From Actinacidiphila alni (GTDB taxonomy: Bacteria; Actinomycetota; Actinomycetes; Streptomycetales; Streptomycetaceae), in NCBI RefSeq assembly GCF_900112845.1, contig NZ_FONG01000003.1:372001-436000 (forward strand): 64,000 nucleotides of DNA, in the 5' to 3' direction. The position numbers and the translations under genes are program-made. Below, one piece after another: positions 42,233-54,655 of the stretch (position 1 is the first letter of the stretch; the number at the start of each line of letters is the position of its first letter). Below the pieces are notes generated by a model. It had not been told where the DNA came from, made no database searches, and saw only the letters and a program-made list of their open reading frames with translations.

Positions 42233-43306
42233 GTGACCACCCTCTTCACCAGCTACCGGCTGGGCGGACTGACCCTGCCGAACCGCCTGGTCATGGCCCC
42301 GATGAGCCGGGTGCGCGCGGCGGCCGGAGGGCTCGCGACCCCGTCGATGGCGGCGTACTACGCCCAGCGGGCCACGGCCGGGCTGATCGTGAGCGAGGGC
42401 GTGCAGCCGAGCGCCGTCGGCCAGTCCAACCCGGGGACGCCCGGCCTGCACACCGACGAACAGGTCGCCGCCTGGCGCCCGGTGACCGACGCCGTGCACA
42501 CCAACGGCGGCCGGATCTTCGCCCAGCTCATGCACGGCGGCCGGGTCTCGCACCCCGACACCATCGGCACCCTGCCGGTCGGCCCCTCGGCGGTCGCCGC
42601 GGTCGGCGAGGTGTTCACCCCGTCCGGGCCGCAGCCCGCCCCGGTGCCCCGCGCCCTGGACCTCGCCGAGATCCCCGAGCACGCCGGGTCGTACGCCGAC
42701 GCCGCCCGGCGCGCGGTCGACGCCGGCTTCGACGGGGTGGAACTGCACGGCGCCAACGGCTATCTGATCTCGCAGTTCCTCTCGTCCAACGCCAATCTGC
42801 GCACCGACGGCTACGGCGGTCCGATCGCGCACCGCATCCGCTTCGCCGTGGAGGCGGTCGCCGCCACCGCCGAGGCCGTCGGCGCGGACCGCGTCGGCAT
42901 CCGGCTGTCGCCCGGCGCCACCTTCTGGGGCGTCCAGGAGACCGAGGTCCGTGAGCTGTACACCGCGCTGCTCACCGAACTCGCCACGCTCGGCCTCGCG
43001 TACGTGCACCTGGAGGCCACCTCGGACGAGGACGTGCTGACCGCCCTGCGCCGTGCCTGGCCCGGCACCCTGATCATGAACCCGGTGCTGCCGATGGGAC
43101 CCAAGCAGGCCGGCCGGGACGACGCCGACCACTGGCTCGGCCTGGGCGCCGACCTGATCAGCTTCGGCCGCGGCTTCCTCGCCAACCCCGACCTGGTCGA
43201 GCGGCTGCGCCGGGGCCTGCCGATCGCGCCGGTCGACGAGGCCACCTACTACCAGGGCGGCGACGCGGGCTACCTCACCTACCCGGCGCACCAGGACGTG
43301 GCCTGA
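42233..43306 (+). CDS. Old yellow enzyme-family flavin oxidoreductase / alkene reductase
   Basis: This is a 357-residue protein; a GTG at 42233 has AAGGAG six bases upstream. The FMN barrel starts NRLVMAPMSRVRA. FAQLMHGGRVSH and FDGVELHGANGYLISQFLSSNANLRTDGYGG carry the substrate-binding His/Asn pair and catalytic segment. FGRGFLANPDLVERLR closes the barrel. It reduces activated C=C bonds with NAD(P)H. It is probably induced through the MerR protein encoded divergently. Confidence 0.92.
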   Translation: MTTLFTSYRLGGLTLPNRLVMAPMSRVRAAAGGLATPSMAAYYAQRATAGLIVSEGVQPSAVGQSNPGTPGLHTDEQVAAWRPVTDAVHTNGGRIFAQLMHGGRVSHPDTIGTLPVGPSAVAAVGEVFTPSGPQPAPVPRALDLAEIPEHAGSYADAARRAVDAGFDGVELHGANGYLISQFLSSNANLRTDGYGGPIAHRIRFAVEAVAATAEAVGADRVGIRLSPGATFWGVQETEVRELYTALLTELATLGLAYVHLEATSDEDVLTALRRAWPGTLIMNPVLPMGPKQAGRDDADHWLGLGADLISFGRGFLANPDLVERLRRGLPIAPVDEATYYQGGDAGYLTYPAHQDVA

Positions 43307-43328
43307 CCCGCCGCCGGGCCGTACGGTC

Positions 43329-43520
43329 TCAGGCCGCGGCGACCGCCGGCCTGAGCACCTCCTCGCACCACTGCCGGAGCGTGGTGGGCGTCTCGACCGC
43401 GTGCCGCGGGGTACGGGTGAAGCCGTCGTCGAGGCCGTGGTCCTTGGCGTCGATCATGTCCGCCATGCTCCGCGCCATGGCCTCGGGCATGCCGTGGCCG
43501 GTGAGCTGCTTCCTGAAGTC
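43329..43520 (-). pseudogene. C-terminal remnant of an NmrA-like NAD(P)-binding protein
   Basis: About 62 codons (from ~43517 down to a stop at 43329) read FRKQLTGHGMPEAMARSMADM ... and end TPTTLRQWCEEVLRPAV. This is the usual C-terminus of NmrA/atypical SDR proteins. The ~220 preceding residues with the Rossmann fold are missing. The frame upstream of the breakpoint encodes unrelated sequence. It is a decayed gene. Confidence 0.65.
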
Positions 43521-43533
43521 GTCCGGCGGCACC

Positions 43534-43701
43534 TGCCGGCAGGCCCGTACGGTGCTGCCCCGGCTGTTCCGCGCGCTGCTCGCAGTCGAGGAGGCGGTCA
43601 AGGAGATGCCCGACGACGCCGTGCTCGCCGACCACCCCGACCTCCCGGCGATCCGCCGCCGTGTCGCGGCGGCCCTTGTCGGGCGCGTGCCCGCGTCCTA
43701 G
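43534..43701 (+). pseudogene. C-terminal remnant, possibly of a TetR-type regulator
   Basis: About 50 in-frame codons (LPRLFRALLAVEEAVKEMPDD ... LPAIRRRVAAALVGRVP) look like the last helices of a helical regulator. The body of the gene is missing. The remnant begins at the CCTGCCGGCAGG palindrome that also ends the NmrA remnant. Assignment to TetR is tentative. Confidence 0.4.
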
Positions 43702-43735
43702 TGGTGCGGGGCGCGCCCAGGAGCCTGGTGCCGGG

Positions 43736-44149
43736 TTACGCCGAGCAGTCGGGGCACAGGCCCCGGTAGGTGACCTCGAACGCGGAGACGGTGAAGCCGA
43801 AACGCTCGGCCGCCGGGAGGTCGGACAGCGGATCGCCGGTCGGGTGGACGTCCCGGATGGTCCCGCAACTGGTGCATACCAGGTGCTGGTGCGCGTGGTG
43901 CGCGTTGGGGTCGTACCGCTTGGCGCGGCCGTCGGTGGAGACCTCGATGATCTCGCCGAGCGCGACCATCTCGCCGAGCGTGTTGTAGACCGTCGCCCGG
44001 GAGATCTCCGGCAGCCGGCCCGCCGCACGGGCGTGCACCTCGTCGGCCGTCAGATGGACGTGGTCGCCGTCGAGGACCTCGGCGACGACGCGCCGCTGCG
44101 AGGTCATCCGCCAGCCACGCCCGCGCAGCCGTTCCAGCAGGTCACTCAT
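43736..44149 (-). CDS. Fur-family peroxide/metal regulator (FurA/CatR-like)
   Basis: This is a 137-residue protein; the ATG at 44149 has AGGTGA six bases upstream. The N-terminal winged helix is MTSQRRVVAEVLDGDHVHLTADEVHA. The metal-sensing region is HAHQHLVCTSCGTI, and a second CxxC (CPDC) near the C-terminus completes the structural zinc site. Divergent from katG, it matches the FurA/CatR arrangement in which the iron-loaded repressor is inactivated by peroxide. It is likely autoregulated and katG-controlling. Confidence 0.9.
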   Translation of the reverse strand: MSDLLERLRGRGWRMTSQRRVVAEVLDGDHVHLTADEVHARAAGRLPEISRATVYNTLGEMVALGEIIEVSTDGRAKRYDPNAHHAHQHLVCTSCGTIRDVHPTGDPLSDLPAAERFGFTVSAFEVTYRGLCPDCSA

Positions 44150-46767
<2,618 letters not shown>

Positions 46768-46801
46768 GCGCCCGGTTCCGGCGAGGAACACGAGGATCAC
46801 C

Positions 46802-46839
46802 CCGGCGCGCCCGGGCCTGCGAAGGCCCGGGCGCGCCGG
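46802..46839. terminator. Strong bidirectional hairpin after katG
   Basis: A perfect 17-bp stem (arms 46802-46818 and 46823-46839) with a GCGA loop lies between the convergent katG and phosphotransferase genes. There is no T-tract, as is common for stem-only terminators in actinomycetes. Confidence 0.85.
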
Positions 46840-46842
46840 CGT

Positions 46843-47748
46843 TCACCCGCGGTCGGCGAGCACCGCCCTGATCACCTGCCGGGCGCCCGCGGCCATCGCC
46901 GGATTGGTCTCCCGGTAGTACGGCAGCGCGATCAGCGCCTGCGAGAGCGTACGGGCCCGGCCCGTACGCCAAGCCGCGTCGTCGGCGTCCAGCGCCGCCC
47001 GGAACACCTCGCGTGCCTCCGGTGGCAGCAGATTCCACGCCGGGAACAGGTCGCAGGACGGGTCGCCCACCCCGGCGCACCCGAAATCGATCACCGCTGC
47101 CAGCCCGCCGTCCGGGGCCACCAGCAGATTCCCCGGCATCAGATCGGCGTGCAGCCACACCCCGGGCCCGTCGTACGCAGGACCGGCCAGCGCGTCCTCC
47201 CACACGGCGGTCACCGCGTCGCAGTCGACGCCCTCCTGCGGGATGCCGCGCAGTTGCCCGATCGCCGCCCGGGTGTCGGCGTCCAGCCGCACCAGCGGCC
47301 CGCCGCGATGGGCCGGCGGCGCGCCGGTCGGCGTGACGTCCCGCACGGCGGTGACGAATTCCGCCAGGTCCCGCGCCAGCCGCACCGGATCCACCAGCGC
47401 CCCGGGCTCCGGTGTCCGCCCGTCGAGCCAGCGGTACACCGACCACGGCCACGGATACCCCTCGGCGGGCCGGCCCGCGGCCAGCACCTCGGGAATCGCC
47501 CGGGGCAGCAGCGGCGCCAGCCGCGGCAGCCACTCCCGCTCCCGCGCGACGTCCCCGGCCCCGCCCGCCACCAGCGGCAGGCGTACGGCCATGTCGTCGC
47601 CGAGCCGGTACATCGCGTTGACGGTGCCGCCGGACGGGAACCGCCGCACCTCAAGACCCGCCCACCGCGGGAACTGCCCGGCGACCAGCCGCCGTACGAG
47701 GTCCTCGTCGATGGGGTGCGGACCGGGGTGGATGGGCGCGCTCGTCAT
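46843..47748 (-). CDS. Aminoglycoside-phosphotransferase-like kinase
   Basis: This is a 301-residue protein from the ATG at 47748. The APH-fold catalytic loop is WLHADLMPGNLL (His-x-Asp-x4-Asn), and the metal-binding motif is VIDFGCAGVGDPSCD. The N-lobe includes SGGTVNAMYRLGDDMAVRLP with a candidate nucleotide-binding strand. It phosphorylates an antibiotic or small alcohol, but the class is broad. It lies divergent from the leader-controlled hydrolase, which hints at an antibiotic-response neighbourhood. Confidence 0.82.
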   Translation of the reverse strand: MTSAPIHPGPHPIDEDLVRRLVAGQFPRWAGLEVRRFPSGGTVNAMYRLGDDMAVRLPLVAGGAGDVAREREWLPRLAPLLPRAIPEVLAAGRPAEGYPWPWSVYRWLDGRTPEPGALVDPVRLARDLAEFVTAVRDVTPTGAPPAHRGGPLVRLDADTRAAIGQLRGIPQEGVDCDAVTAVWEDALAGPAYDGPGVWLHADLMPGNLLVAPDGGLAAVIDFGCAGVGDPSCDLFPAWNLLPPEAREVFRAALDADDAAWRTGRARTLSQALIALPYYRETNPAMAAGARQVIRAVLADRG

Positions 47749-47830
47749 GGTCCGCCATCCGATCCCGCACCCGGCGTCCCCGTCAAACCCGTTTTCGCGG
47801 GCCTCATGGACGTCGGCCCGCCGCCCGCGG

Positions 47831-48007
47831 AAAAGGAGTTGGCGCGGCGGTGCCGCCTTGGTAGCGTCCCGGTCACCGTGACACCGACGCAGGAGGTGAG
47901 ACCCATGACCGCAGGAACCGTATGGGTGCTCCGCCTCGCCGTCACGGCCGGGCGACCGACGTAGGTGTCGCCGGGAGCGCCACAGAAAGCTGGGCACTCC
48001 CGAAGGG
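47831..48007 (+). promoter_or_regulatory. WhiB7/WblC-like promoter and attenuator of the alpha/beta hydrolase
   Basis: TTGGCG (47839-47844) and TAGCGT (47862-47867) are spaced 17 bp. An A-run (47831-47834) just upstream of the -35 is the position contacted in WhiB7/WblC promoters. After the leader ORF a hairpin (GGGAG-x-GCC / GGC-x-CTCCC, 47973-48001) ends exactly at the GAAGGG ribosome binding site (48002-48007). This is the same architecture as at 33120-33146. Confidence 0.6.
47905..47964 (+). CDS. 19-aa leader peptide upstream of alpha/beta hydrolase
   Basis: The peptide MTAGTVWVLRLAVTAGRPT has an AGGAGGTGAG site and ends ACG-TAG, 52 bp before the hydrolase. The sequence around the start (GGAGGTG-x-GACC-x-ATGACCGCA) is almost identical to that of the leader at 33050, although the peptides differ in the middle. 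It is a likely drug- or ribosome-sensing leader. Confidence 0.62.
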   Translation: MTAGTVWVLRLAVTAGRPT

Positions 48008-48016
48008 CAGCACCTC

Positions 48017-48847
48017 ATGAACACTCTGCGTTTCACCGCCGAGACCGTCGCGGACGGCGTCCTCGAACGCGACTTCACCGTCGACGGCATCGCCGGGAAC
48101 AGCGACGACGCCGGCATCCCCGGCGTCCTCTGGTCGCCGGACCCCGGCACCTACCGCGCCCCGCTGGTCCTGATGGGCCACGGCGGCGGTAATCACAAGA
48201 AGCACCCCGCGATGGCGGGCCGCGCGCGCCGACTGGTGGACGGCTGCGGCTTCCATGTCGCCGTCATCGACGCGCCCGGCCACGGCGACCGGCCGCGCAC
48301 CGCGCACGACGAGCGGGAGATCGCGGTGATGCAGCGGGCGATGGCGACGGGTGAGCCCGTCGGCCCGGTCGTCGTCCGCTACAACGCCCATCTGGCCGAA
48401 CGCGCCGTCCCCGAGTGGCGGGCGACGCTGGACGCCCTCCAGGGCCTGCCGGAGATCGGGACCGGGGGACCGGTCGGCTGGTTCGGCCTCAACATGGGCA
48501 CCGCGATCGGCGTGCCCTTCGTGGCGGCCGAACCCCGGATCACCGCCGCCGTCTTCGGCCAGCACTGGCCCGAGGCGCTGGCGGAGCAGGCGCGGCGGAT
48601 CACCGTGCCCGTCGAGTTCGCCATGCAGTGGGACGACGAGCACATCCCGCGGTCGTCCGCGCTGGAACTCTTCGACGCCTTCGCCTCGCGGGAGAAGACG
48701 CTGCACGCCAACGCGGGCCGGCACAAGGAGCTGCCGAGGTTCGAGGCGGACAGCGCGGTCCGCTTCTTCGCCCGCCACCTCGGCGCCCGCGGCACCGCCG
48801 CGAGCGCCGGCCGGGCGCCCGGCGTGAGTGCCGTCACGGCAGGCTGA
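48017..48847 (+). CDS. Alpha/beta-hydrolase-fold protein with Asn at the nucleophile position
   Basis: This is a 276-residue protein from the ATG at 48017. The fold is clear: APLVLMGHGGGNHKKHP (oxyanion region, 49-65), AVIDAPGHGDRP, then the nucleophile-elbow motif GWFGLNMGTAIGVP. Residue 159 is Asn (AAC) where a Ser is expected in G-x-S-x-G. A candidate acid (QWDDEHIP) and His (AGRHKELP) remain in the right order. It may be non-hydrolytic, for example a binding protein, or may use another residue. It is preceded by a WhiB7-like promoter and a leader-peptide attenuator, suggesting induction by translation inhibitors. Confidence 0.8.
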   Translation: MNTLRFTAETVADGVLERDFTVDGIAGNSDDAGIPGVLWSPDPGTYRAPLVLMGHGGGNHKKHPAMAGRARRLVDGCGFHVAVIDAPGHGDRPRTAHDEREIAVMQRAMATGEPVGPVVVRYNAHLAERAVPEWRATLDALQGLPEIGTGGPVGWFGLNMGTAIGVPFVAAEPRITAAVFGQHWPEALAEQARRITVPVEFAMQWDDEHIPRSSALELFDAFASREKTLHANAGRHKELPRFEADSAVRFFARHLGARGTAASAGRAPGVSAVTAG

Positions 48848-48877
48848 CAGCCCCGCCGGTCCTACCCGCCCCCGTCG

Positions 48878-51280
<2,403 letters not shown>

Positions 51281-51367
51281 CGTCTCTCCCCGTGGTTCGG
51301 TGGTGCGCTCGCGGATGTCGGCGGACGGCGGCCGGATCGCCCGTTCGGGGCGGCCGGCCGCCGGCGG

Positions 51368-51748
51368 TCAGCGGTCCTGGAGGATGCCCAGGACATTACC
51401 GTCGGGGTCCGTCACCGTGGCCACGAGCCGGCCGCCGCCGACGTCGGACGCGGCGTCCTTCACGATCGCGCCCGCCGCCGTCAGCTCCGCGAGCTTCGCC
51501 TCGATGTCGGTGACGTGCCAGTACGCGACCGGTGACGTCAGCCCCTGCGGGCCGCCGCCGGGCACCAGCCCGATGTGCTGGCCCGCGGCCTCGAAGCCGA
51601 CGTAGTACGACTCGTCGGTGGACGGCTGCGTGCCGAGCAGCGCCGCGTACACGGCCTTGGCCTTCGCCAGGTCGCTGACGGGGTGCAGCACGGTCTTGAT
51701 CCCCAGGGTGGTCGACGGGGTGGAGGAGGAGGTGGACGAGCTGGTCAT
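51368..51748 (-). CDS. VOC-superfamily (glyoxalase/bleomycin-resistance-like) protein
   Basis: This is a 126-residue protein; the ATG at 51748 has AGGAG nine bases upstream. The beta-alpha-beta-beta-beta pattern is visible (IKTVLHPVSDLAKAKAVYAALLG ... AYWHVTDIEAKLAELTAAGA ... GRLVATVTDPDGNVLGILQ). The closing DPDGN motif typifies single-domain VOC proteins. The substrate is unknown. A Ser/Thr-rich leader of ~14 residues precedes the domain. It lies between the UvrA-like and ArsR-fusion genes on the same strand. Confidence 0.85.
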   Translation of the reverse strand: MTSSSTSSSTPSTTLGIKTVLHPVSDLAKAKAVYAALLGTQPSTDESYYVGFEAAGQHIGLVPGGGPQGLTSPVAYWHVTDIEAKLAELTAAGAIVKDAASDVGGGRLVATVTDPDGNVLGILQDR

Positions 51749-51871
51749 GACGGTCGCTCCTGAGGTGAGAGGGGGTGCCGGCGCCGATCCGCCCGGCACG
51801 TTTCACGCTAAGGGCGGCGGCCGGGAAGCGCTTCTCCATTCCTGACCGGTGTCGGGAGCGGCCGGCGCCCC

Positions 51872-52690
51872 TCAGGCGTGGGCGGCCGGGGTCATGTTCC
51901 AGGGGGCCTGGGGGAGGACGTCGCCGGTCTCCAGCAGCGACTTGATGTTGGCGAGCACCGCGGGCCAGCCCTGCGAGATGCCGTGGAACATGTCCATGTT
52001 GGCGAGCTTCTCGTGGGTCACGGTCAGCCGGACGATGTCCTCGTGCGGCTCGACGAGGAAGGTGACCGTCGACGGTTCGCGCGGCGGCTCGGTGCCGGCG
52101 GAGTCCTCGAAGGTGATCACCAGCCGGGTCGGCGGCTCGGCGGCCAGGACGTGGCCGACGACGTCGACGGCGCCGGAACCGTCCACCCGCCGGTGCTCCC
52201 AGGCCGAACCGGGCTGCCAGTCGGAGACATTGGCGTGCCCCCAGAAGCGCGCCGTCAGATCGGCGTCGGTCAGGGCGTGCCACACCTGCTCGGCGCTCGC
52301 CTTGATGTAGGTGACGTAGACGTAGGTCGGTACGGACGGTGCTGCCGTCGCTTCGGTCATGGCGTACTCCTCAGCCTGGTGCTTGATGGCGCTGATCATG
52401 TCCAGCCGGGGCCGGTCGAACCCGGAGATCCAGCGCTGTTCGATCTCGTGGATGGGACCCGGATTCAGGTAGTGCAGCCGCTCGCGCCCACGCCGGACGA
52501 CGGTCACGAGGTTGGCCTTGCCGAGCACGTCGAGGTGCTGGGTCACCGACTGCCTGGCCATGCCGAGGCGCTCGCACAATTCGCGCAGCGTCTGGCCGCC
52601 GCGCTCGCGCAGCCGGTCGAGCAGCAGCCGCCGGGTCGGGTCGGCGAGCGCTTTGAAGACCTGGTCCATCGCTGTCGCTTCGGGGCTCAC
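51872..52690 (-). CDS. ArsR-type HTH fused to SRPBCC (AHSA1-like) domain
   Basis: This is a 272-residue protein. Residues ~8-95 form an ArsR winged helix (VFKALADPTRRLLLDRLRERGGQTLRELCERLGMARQSVTQHLDVL). Residues ~120-265 form an AHSA1/SRPBCC ligand domain (VYVTYIKASAEQVWHALTDADLTARFWG). These are usually two adjacent genes; here they are one ORF. The GTG at 52690 coincides with the start expected from the promoter at 52697-52727, so translation may be leaderless; the ATG at 52669 is the alternative. It probably represses itself and nearby genes. Confidence 0.85.
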   Translation of the reverse strand: MSPEATAMDQVFKALADPTRRLLLDRLRERGGQTLRELCERLGMARQSVTQHLDVLGKANLVTVVRRGRERLHYLNPGPIHEIEQRWISGFDRPRLDMISAIKHQAEEYAMTEATAAPSVPTYVYVTYIKASAEQVWHALTDADLTARFWGHANVSDWQPGSAWEHRRVDGSGAVDVVGHVLAAEPPTRLVITFEDSAGTEPPREPSTVTFLVEPHEDIVRLTVTHEKLANMDMFHGISQGWPAVLANIKSLLETGDVLPQAPWNMTPAAHA

Positions 52691-52696
52691 CTCTCA

Positions 52697-52727
52697 ATTA
52701 TGCAGGCATTTGCCTGCCTATTGTCAA
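52697..52727 (-). promoter_or_regulatory. Promoter with operator palindrome for the ArsR fusion
   Basis: On the minus strand TTGACA (52727-52722) and CATAAT (52702-52697) are spaced 19 bp. The spacer and the edge of the -10 contain GCAGGCA-TT-TGCCTGC (52702-52717). This is a textbook autorepression layout. A transcript would begin about at the GTG at 52690. Confidence 0.78.
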
Positions 52728-52745
52728 CGCGCGCTCCGGAACGGC

Positions 52746-52791
52746 TCAAGTAAGCCTTACCTTGTTTGATAGTGACGGCCTGTTGTAAAGT
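52746..52791 (+). promoter_or_regulatory. Iron box (DmdR/IdeR type) and promoter of the iron transport operon
   Basis: The 19-bp site at 52746-52764 matches the DtxR/DmdR consensus TTAGGTTAGGCTAACCTAA at 13 of 19 positions when read on the minus strand (core AGGTAAGGCTTACTT). It overlaps a -35-like TTGTTT (52762-52767), with TAAAGT (52786-52791) at 18 bp. Iron-loaded repressor would block transcription of the genes at 52829-60635. Confidence 0.78.
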
Positions 52792-52828
52792 CTGGCCGGT
52801 CCCGCTTCACCCCTCTGAGGAGTCGGCC

Positions 52829-54655
52829 ATGAGCCGTGCACCGGCGAGCGCCCGGAGCAGAGATTTCCGCGTCCTGACCGAACCCGTACGGCCGGCCCTG
52901 CGGACGGCGGGAGCGCTCCAGGCGGTCGCGGCCGTCCTCGCGCTGGTGCCCTTCGCCGCCGTGTACGAACTGGCCGACCACTTCGTGAGCGGATCCCGCG
53001 ACGACGCCCGCGCCTGGACGATCGTCGCGGTGGCGGCGGGTGCCGCGCTCGCGCAGTTCCTGATCGGCGGCGCCGCCGTCGCCGTGAGCCATCGGGCCGA
53101 CGCGGACCTGGCGCTCGCCCTGCGCCGGCGGATCGCCGACCGGCTGCGCCGGATGCCGCTGGGCCGGTTCGCCCGCGGCGGCAGCGGTGATGTGATGGGC
53201 GCGCTCCAGGACGACCTCGACGAGATGCACTACGCCGTCGCCCACGCCCGGCTCGACCTGACCGCCGCCATGGTCGCCCCCGTCGCCGCGCTGATCTGGC
53301 TGGCCACCGTGAGCTGGCAGCTCACCCTTGTCACCCTGGTGCCCACCGCCGTCTTCATGGCGATGCAGAAGGCGATCATGGCCCGCGCGGGCGGCGGCGC
53401 CCAGGACGTCGCCGTCGCCATGCGCTCGGTGCACTCGGCGACCGTCGAATTCGTCCAGGGCATCGCCGTGGTGAAGCTCTTCGGCAGGACCCGCCAGGCC
53501 CACAAGCGGTTCGCGGAGGCCGTGGACGACTTCCACCGCACCTTCAGCGGCATCAACGGCCCCGTGCTGCGGCTGATCTCCTTCGGCACGGCCGCGGTGG
53601 CGCCGGTGACGGTGCTGGCCGTCGTCCTGCTCGGCGGCGCCGGACTCGTGGCCGCCGACGTCGTCGCCCCGGTCGACGTCCTGCCCTTCGTCCTGCTCGG
53701 CCTCGGACTCGCCGCACCCGTGCAGCACCTCGGCCAGGCGGCGGGCAGCCTGCGGTCGGCGCAGGCCGCGGCCGGACGCGTACGGGAACTGCTGGAGGCG
53801 CCGGAACTCGCCGTGCCCGACCACCCGCGCACCCCGGCCGACGCCCGCGTCTCCTTCGACGCCGTCACCTTCGCGCACACCCCCGGCACGCCCGTCCTGC
53901 GCGAGGTGACCGCCGTACTCGAACCCGGCACGCTCACCGCCCTGGTGGGACCCTCCGGCGCGGGCAAGTCGACGCTCGCGACCCTGGCCGCCCGCTTCCA
54001 CGACGTCGACGAGGGCGCGGTCCGCGTCGGCGGCGTCGACGTACGGGAAATCGCTCCCACCGACCTCTACCGGCACGTCGGCTTCGTCTTCCAGGACGCG
54101 CCGCTGCTGCGCACCACCGTCGCCGACAACATCCGGCTCGGCCGCCCCGACGCCACCGACGAGGAGGTACGTGCCGCCGCGCGCGCCGCGCGGATCGACG
54201 ACGTGCTCGCCGCACTGCCGCGCGGCTACGCGTCGGTCGTCGGTGACGACGCGCGGCTCAGCGGCGGCGAGGCCCAACGGCTGGCCGTGGCACGGCTGTT
54301 GCTCGCCGACCCGCAGGTGCTGATCCTCGACGAGGCCACCGCCTACGCCGACCCGGGCGCCGAGGCGGCCGTGCAGCGGGGCCTGTCCCGGCTGGCCGCC
54401 GGACGCACCGTCCTCGTCGTCGCGCACCGGCTCGCCACCGTCACCGCCGCCCACCAGATCCTGGTCATGGACGAGGGCCGGATCGCAGAACGCGGCACAC
54501 ACGAGGAGCTGCTGGCCGCGCACGGCCTCTACCGGCGGCTGTGGGACGCCCAGCACGCGGACGAAGCCGCGCCCCCGGACGAGCCCGATCACCCACAGGA
54601 CGCGGCGGCCGTCGCCGCGGCCGGACCGGCGCGTACCGCGGAGGTGCCCCGATGA
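52829..54655 (+). CDS. ABC half-transporter, fused permease-ATPase (YbtP/IrtA-like)
   Basis: This is a 608-residue protein; the ATG at 52829 has GAGGAG six bases upstream. Residues ~25-300 form six hydrophobic helices of an ABC exporter-type membrane domain. The ATPase follows with Walker A GPSGAGKST, signature LSGGEAQRL, Walker B VLILDEATAYAD and switch His in VVAHRLATV. Iron-box control and the coupled partner indicate a siderophore transporter of the YbtPQ/IrtAB kind, some of which import despite the exporter fold. The stop overlaps the next start. Confidence 0.88.
   Translation: MSRAPASARSRDFRVLTEPVRPALRTAGALQAVAAVLALVPFAAVYELADHFVSGSRDDARAWTIVAVAAGAALAQFLIGGAAVAVSHRADADLALALRRRIADRLRRMPLGRFARGGSGDVMGALQDDLDEMHYAVAHARLDLTAAMVAPVAALIWLATVSWQLTLVTLVPTAVFMAMQKAIMARAGGGAQDVAVAMRSVHSATVEFVQGIAVVKLFGRTRQAHKRFAEAVDDFHRTFSGINGPVLRLISFGTAAVAPVTVLAVVLLGGAGLVAADVVAPVDVLPFVLLGLGLAAPVQHLGQAAGSLRSAQAAAGRVRELLEAPELAVPDHPRTPADARVSFDAVTFAHTPGTPVLREVTAVLEPGTLTALVGPSGAGKSTLATLAARFHDVDEGAVRVGGVDVREIAPTDLYRHVGFVFQDAPLLRTTVADNIRLGRPDATDEEVRAAARAARIDDVLAALPRGYASVVGDDARLSGGEAQRLAVARLLLADPQVLILDEATAYADPGAEAAVQRGLSRLAAGRTVLVVAHRLATVTAAHQILVMDEGRIAERGTHEELLAAHGLYRRLWDAQHADEAAPPDEPDHPQDAAAVAAAGPARTAEVPR

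Noticed and set aside
43381..43701. A single intact 106-codon plus-strand gene
   Set aside because: The first half is antisense to the NmrA remnant; only the last ~50 codons look like protein, so it is treated as a remnant.
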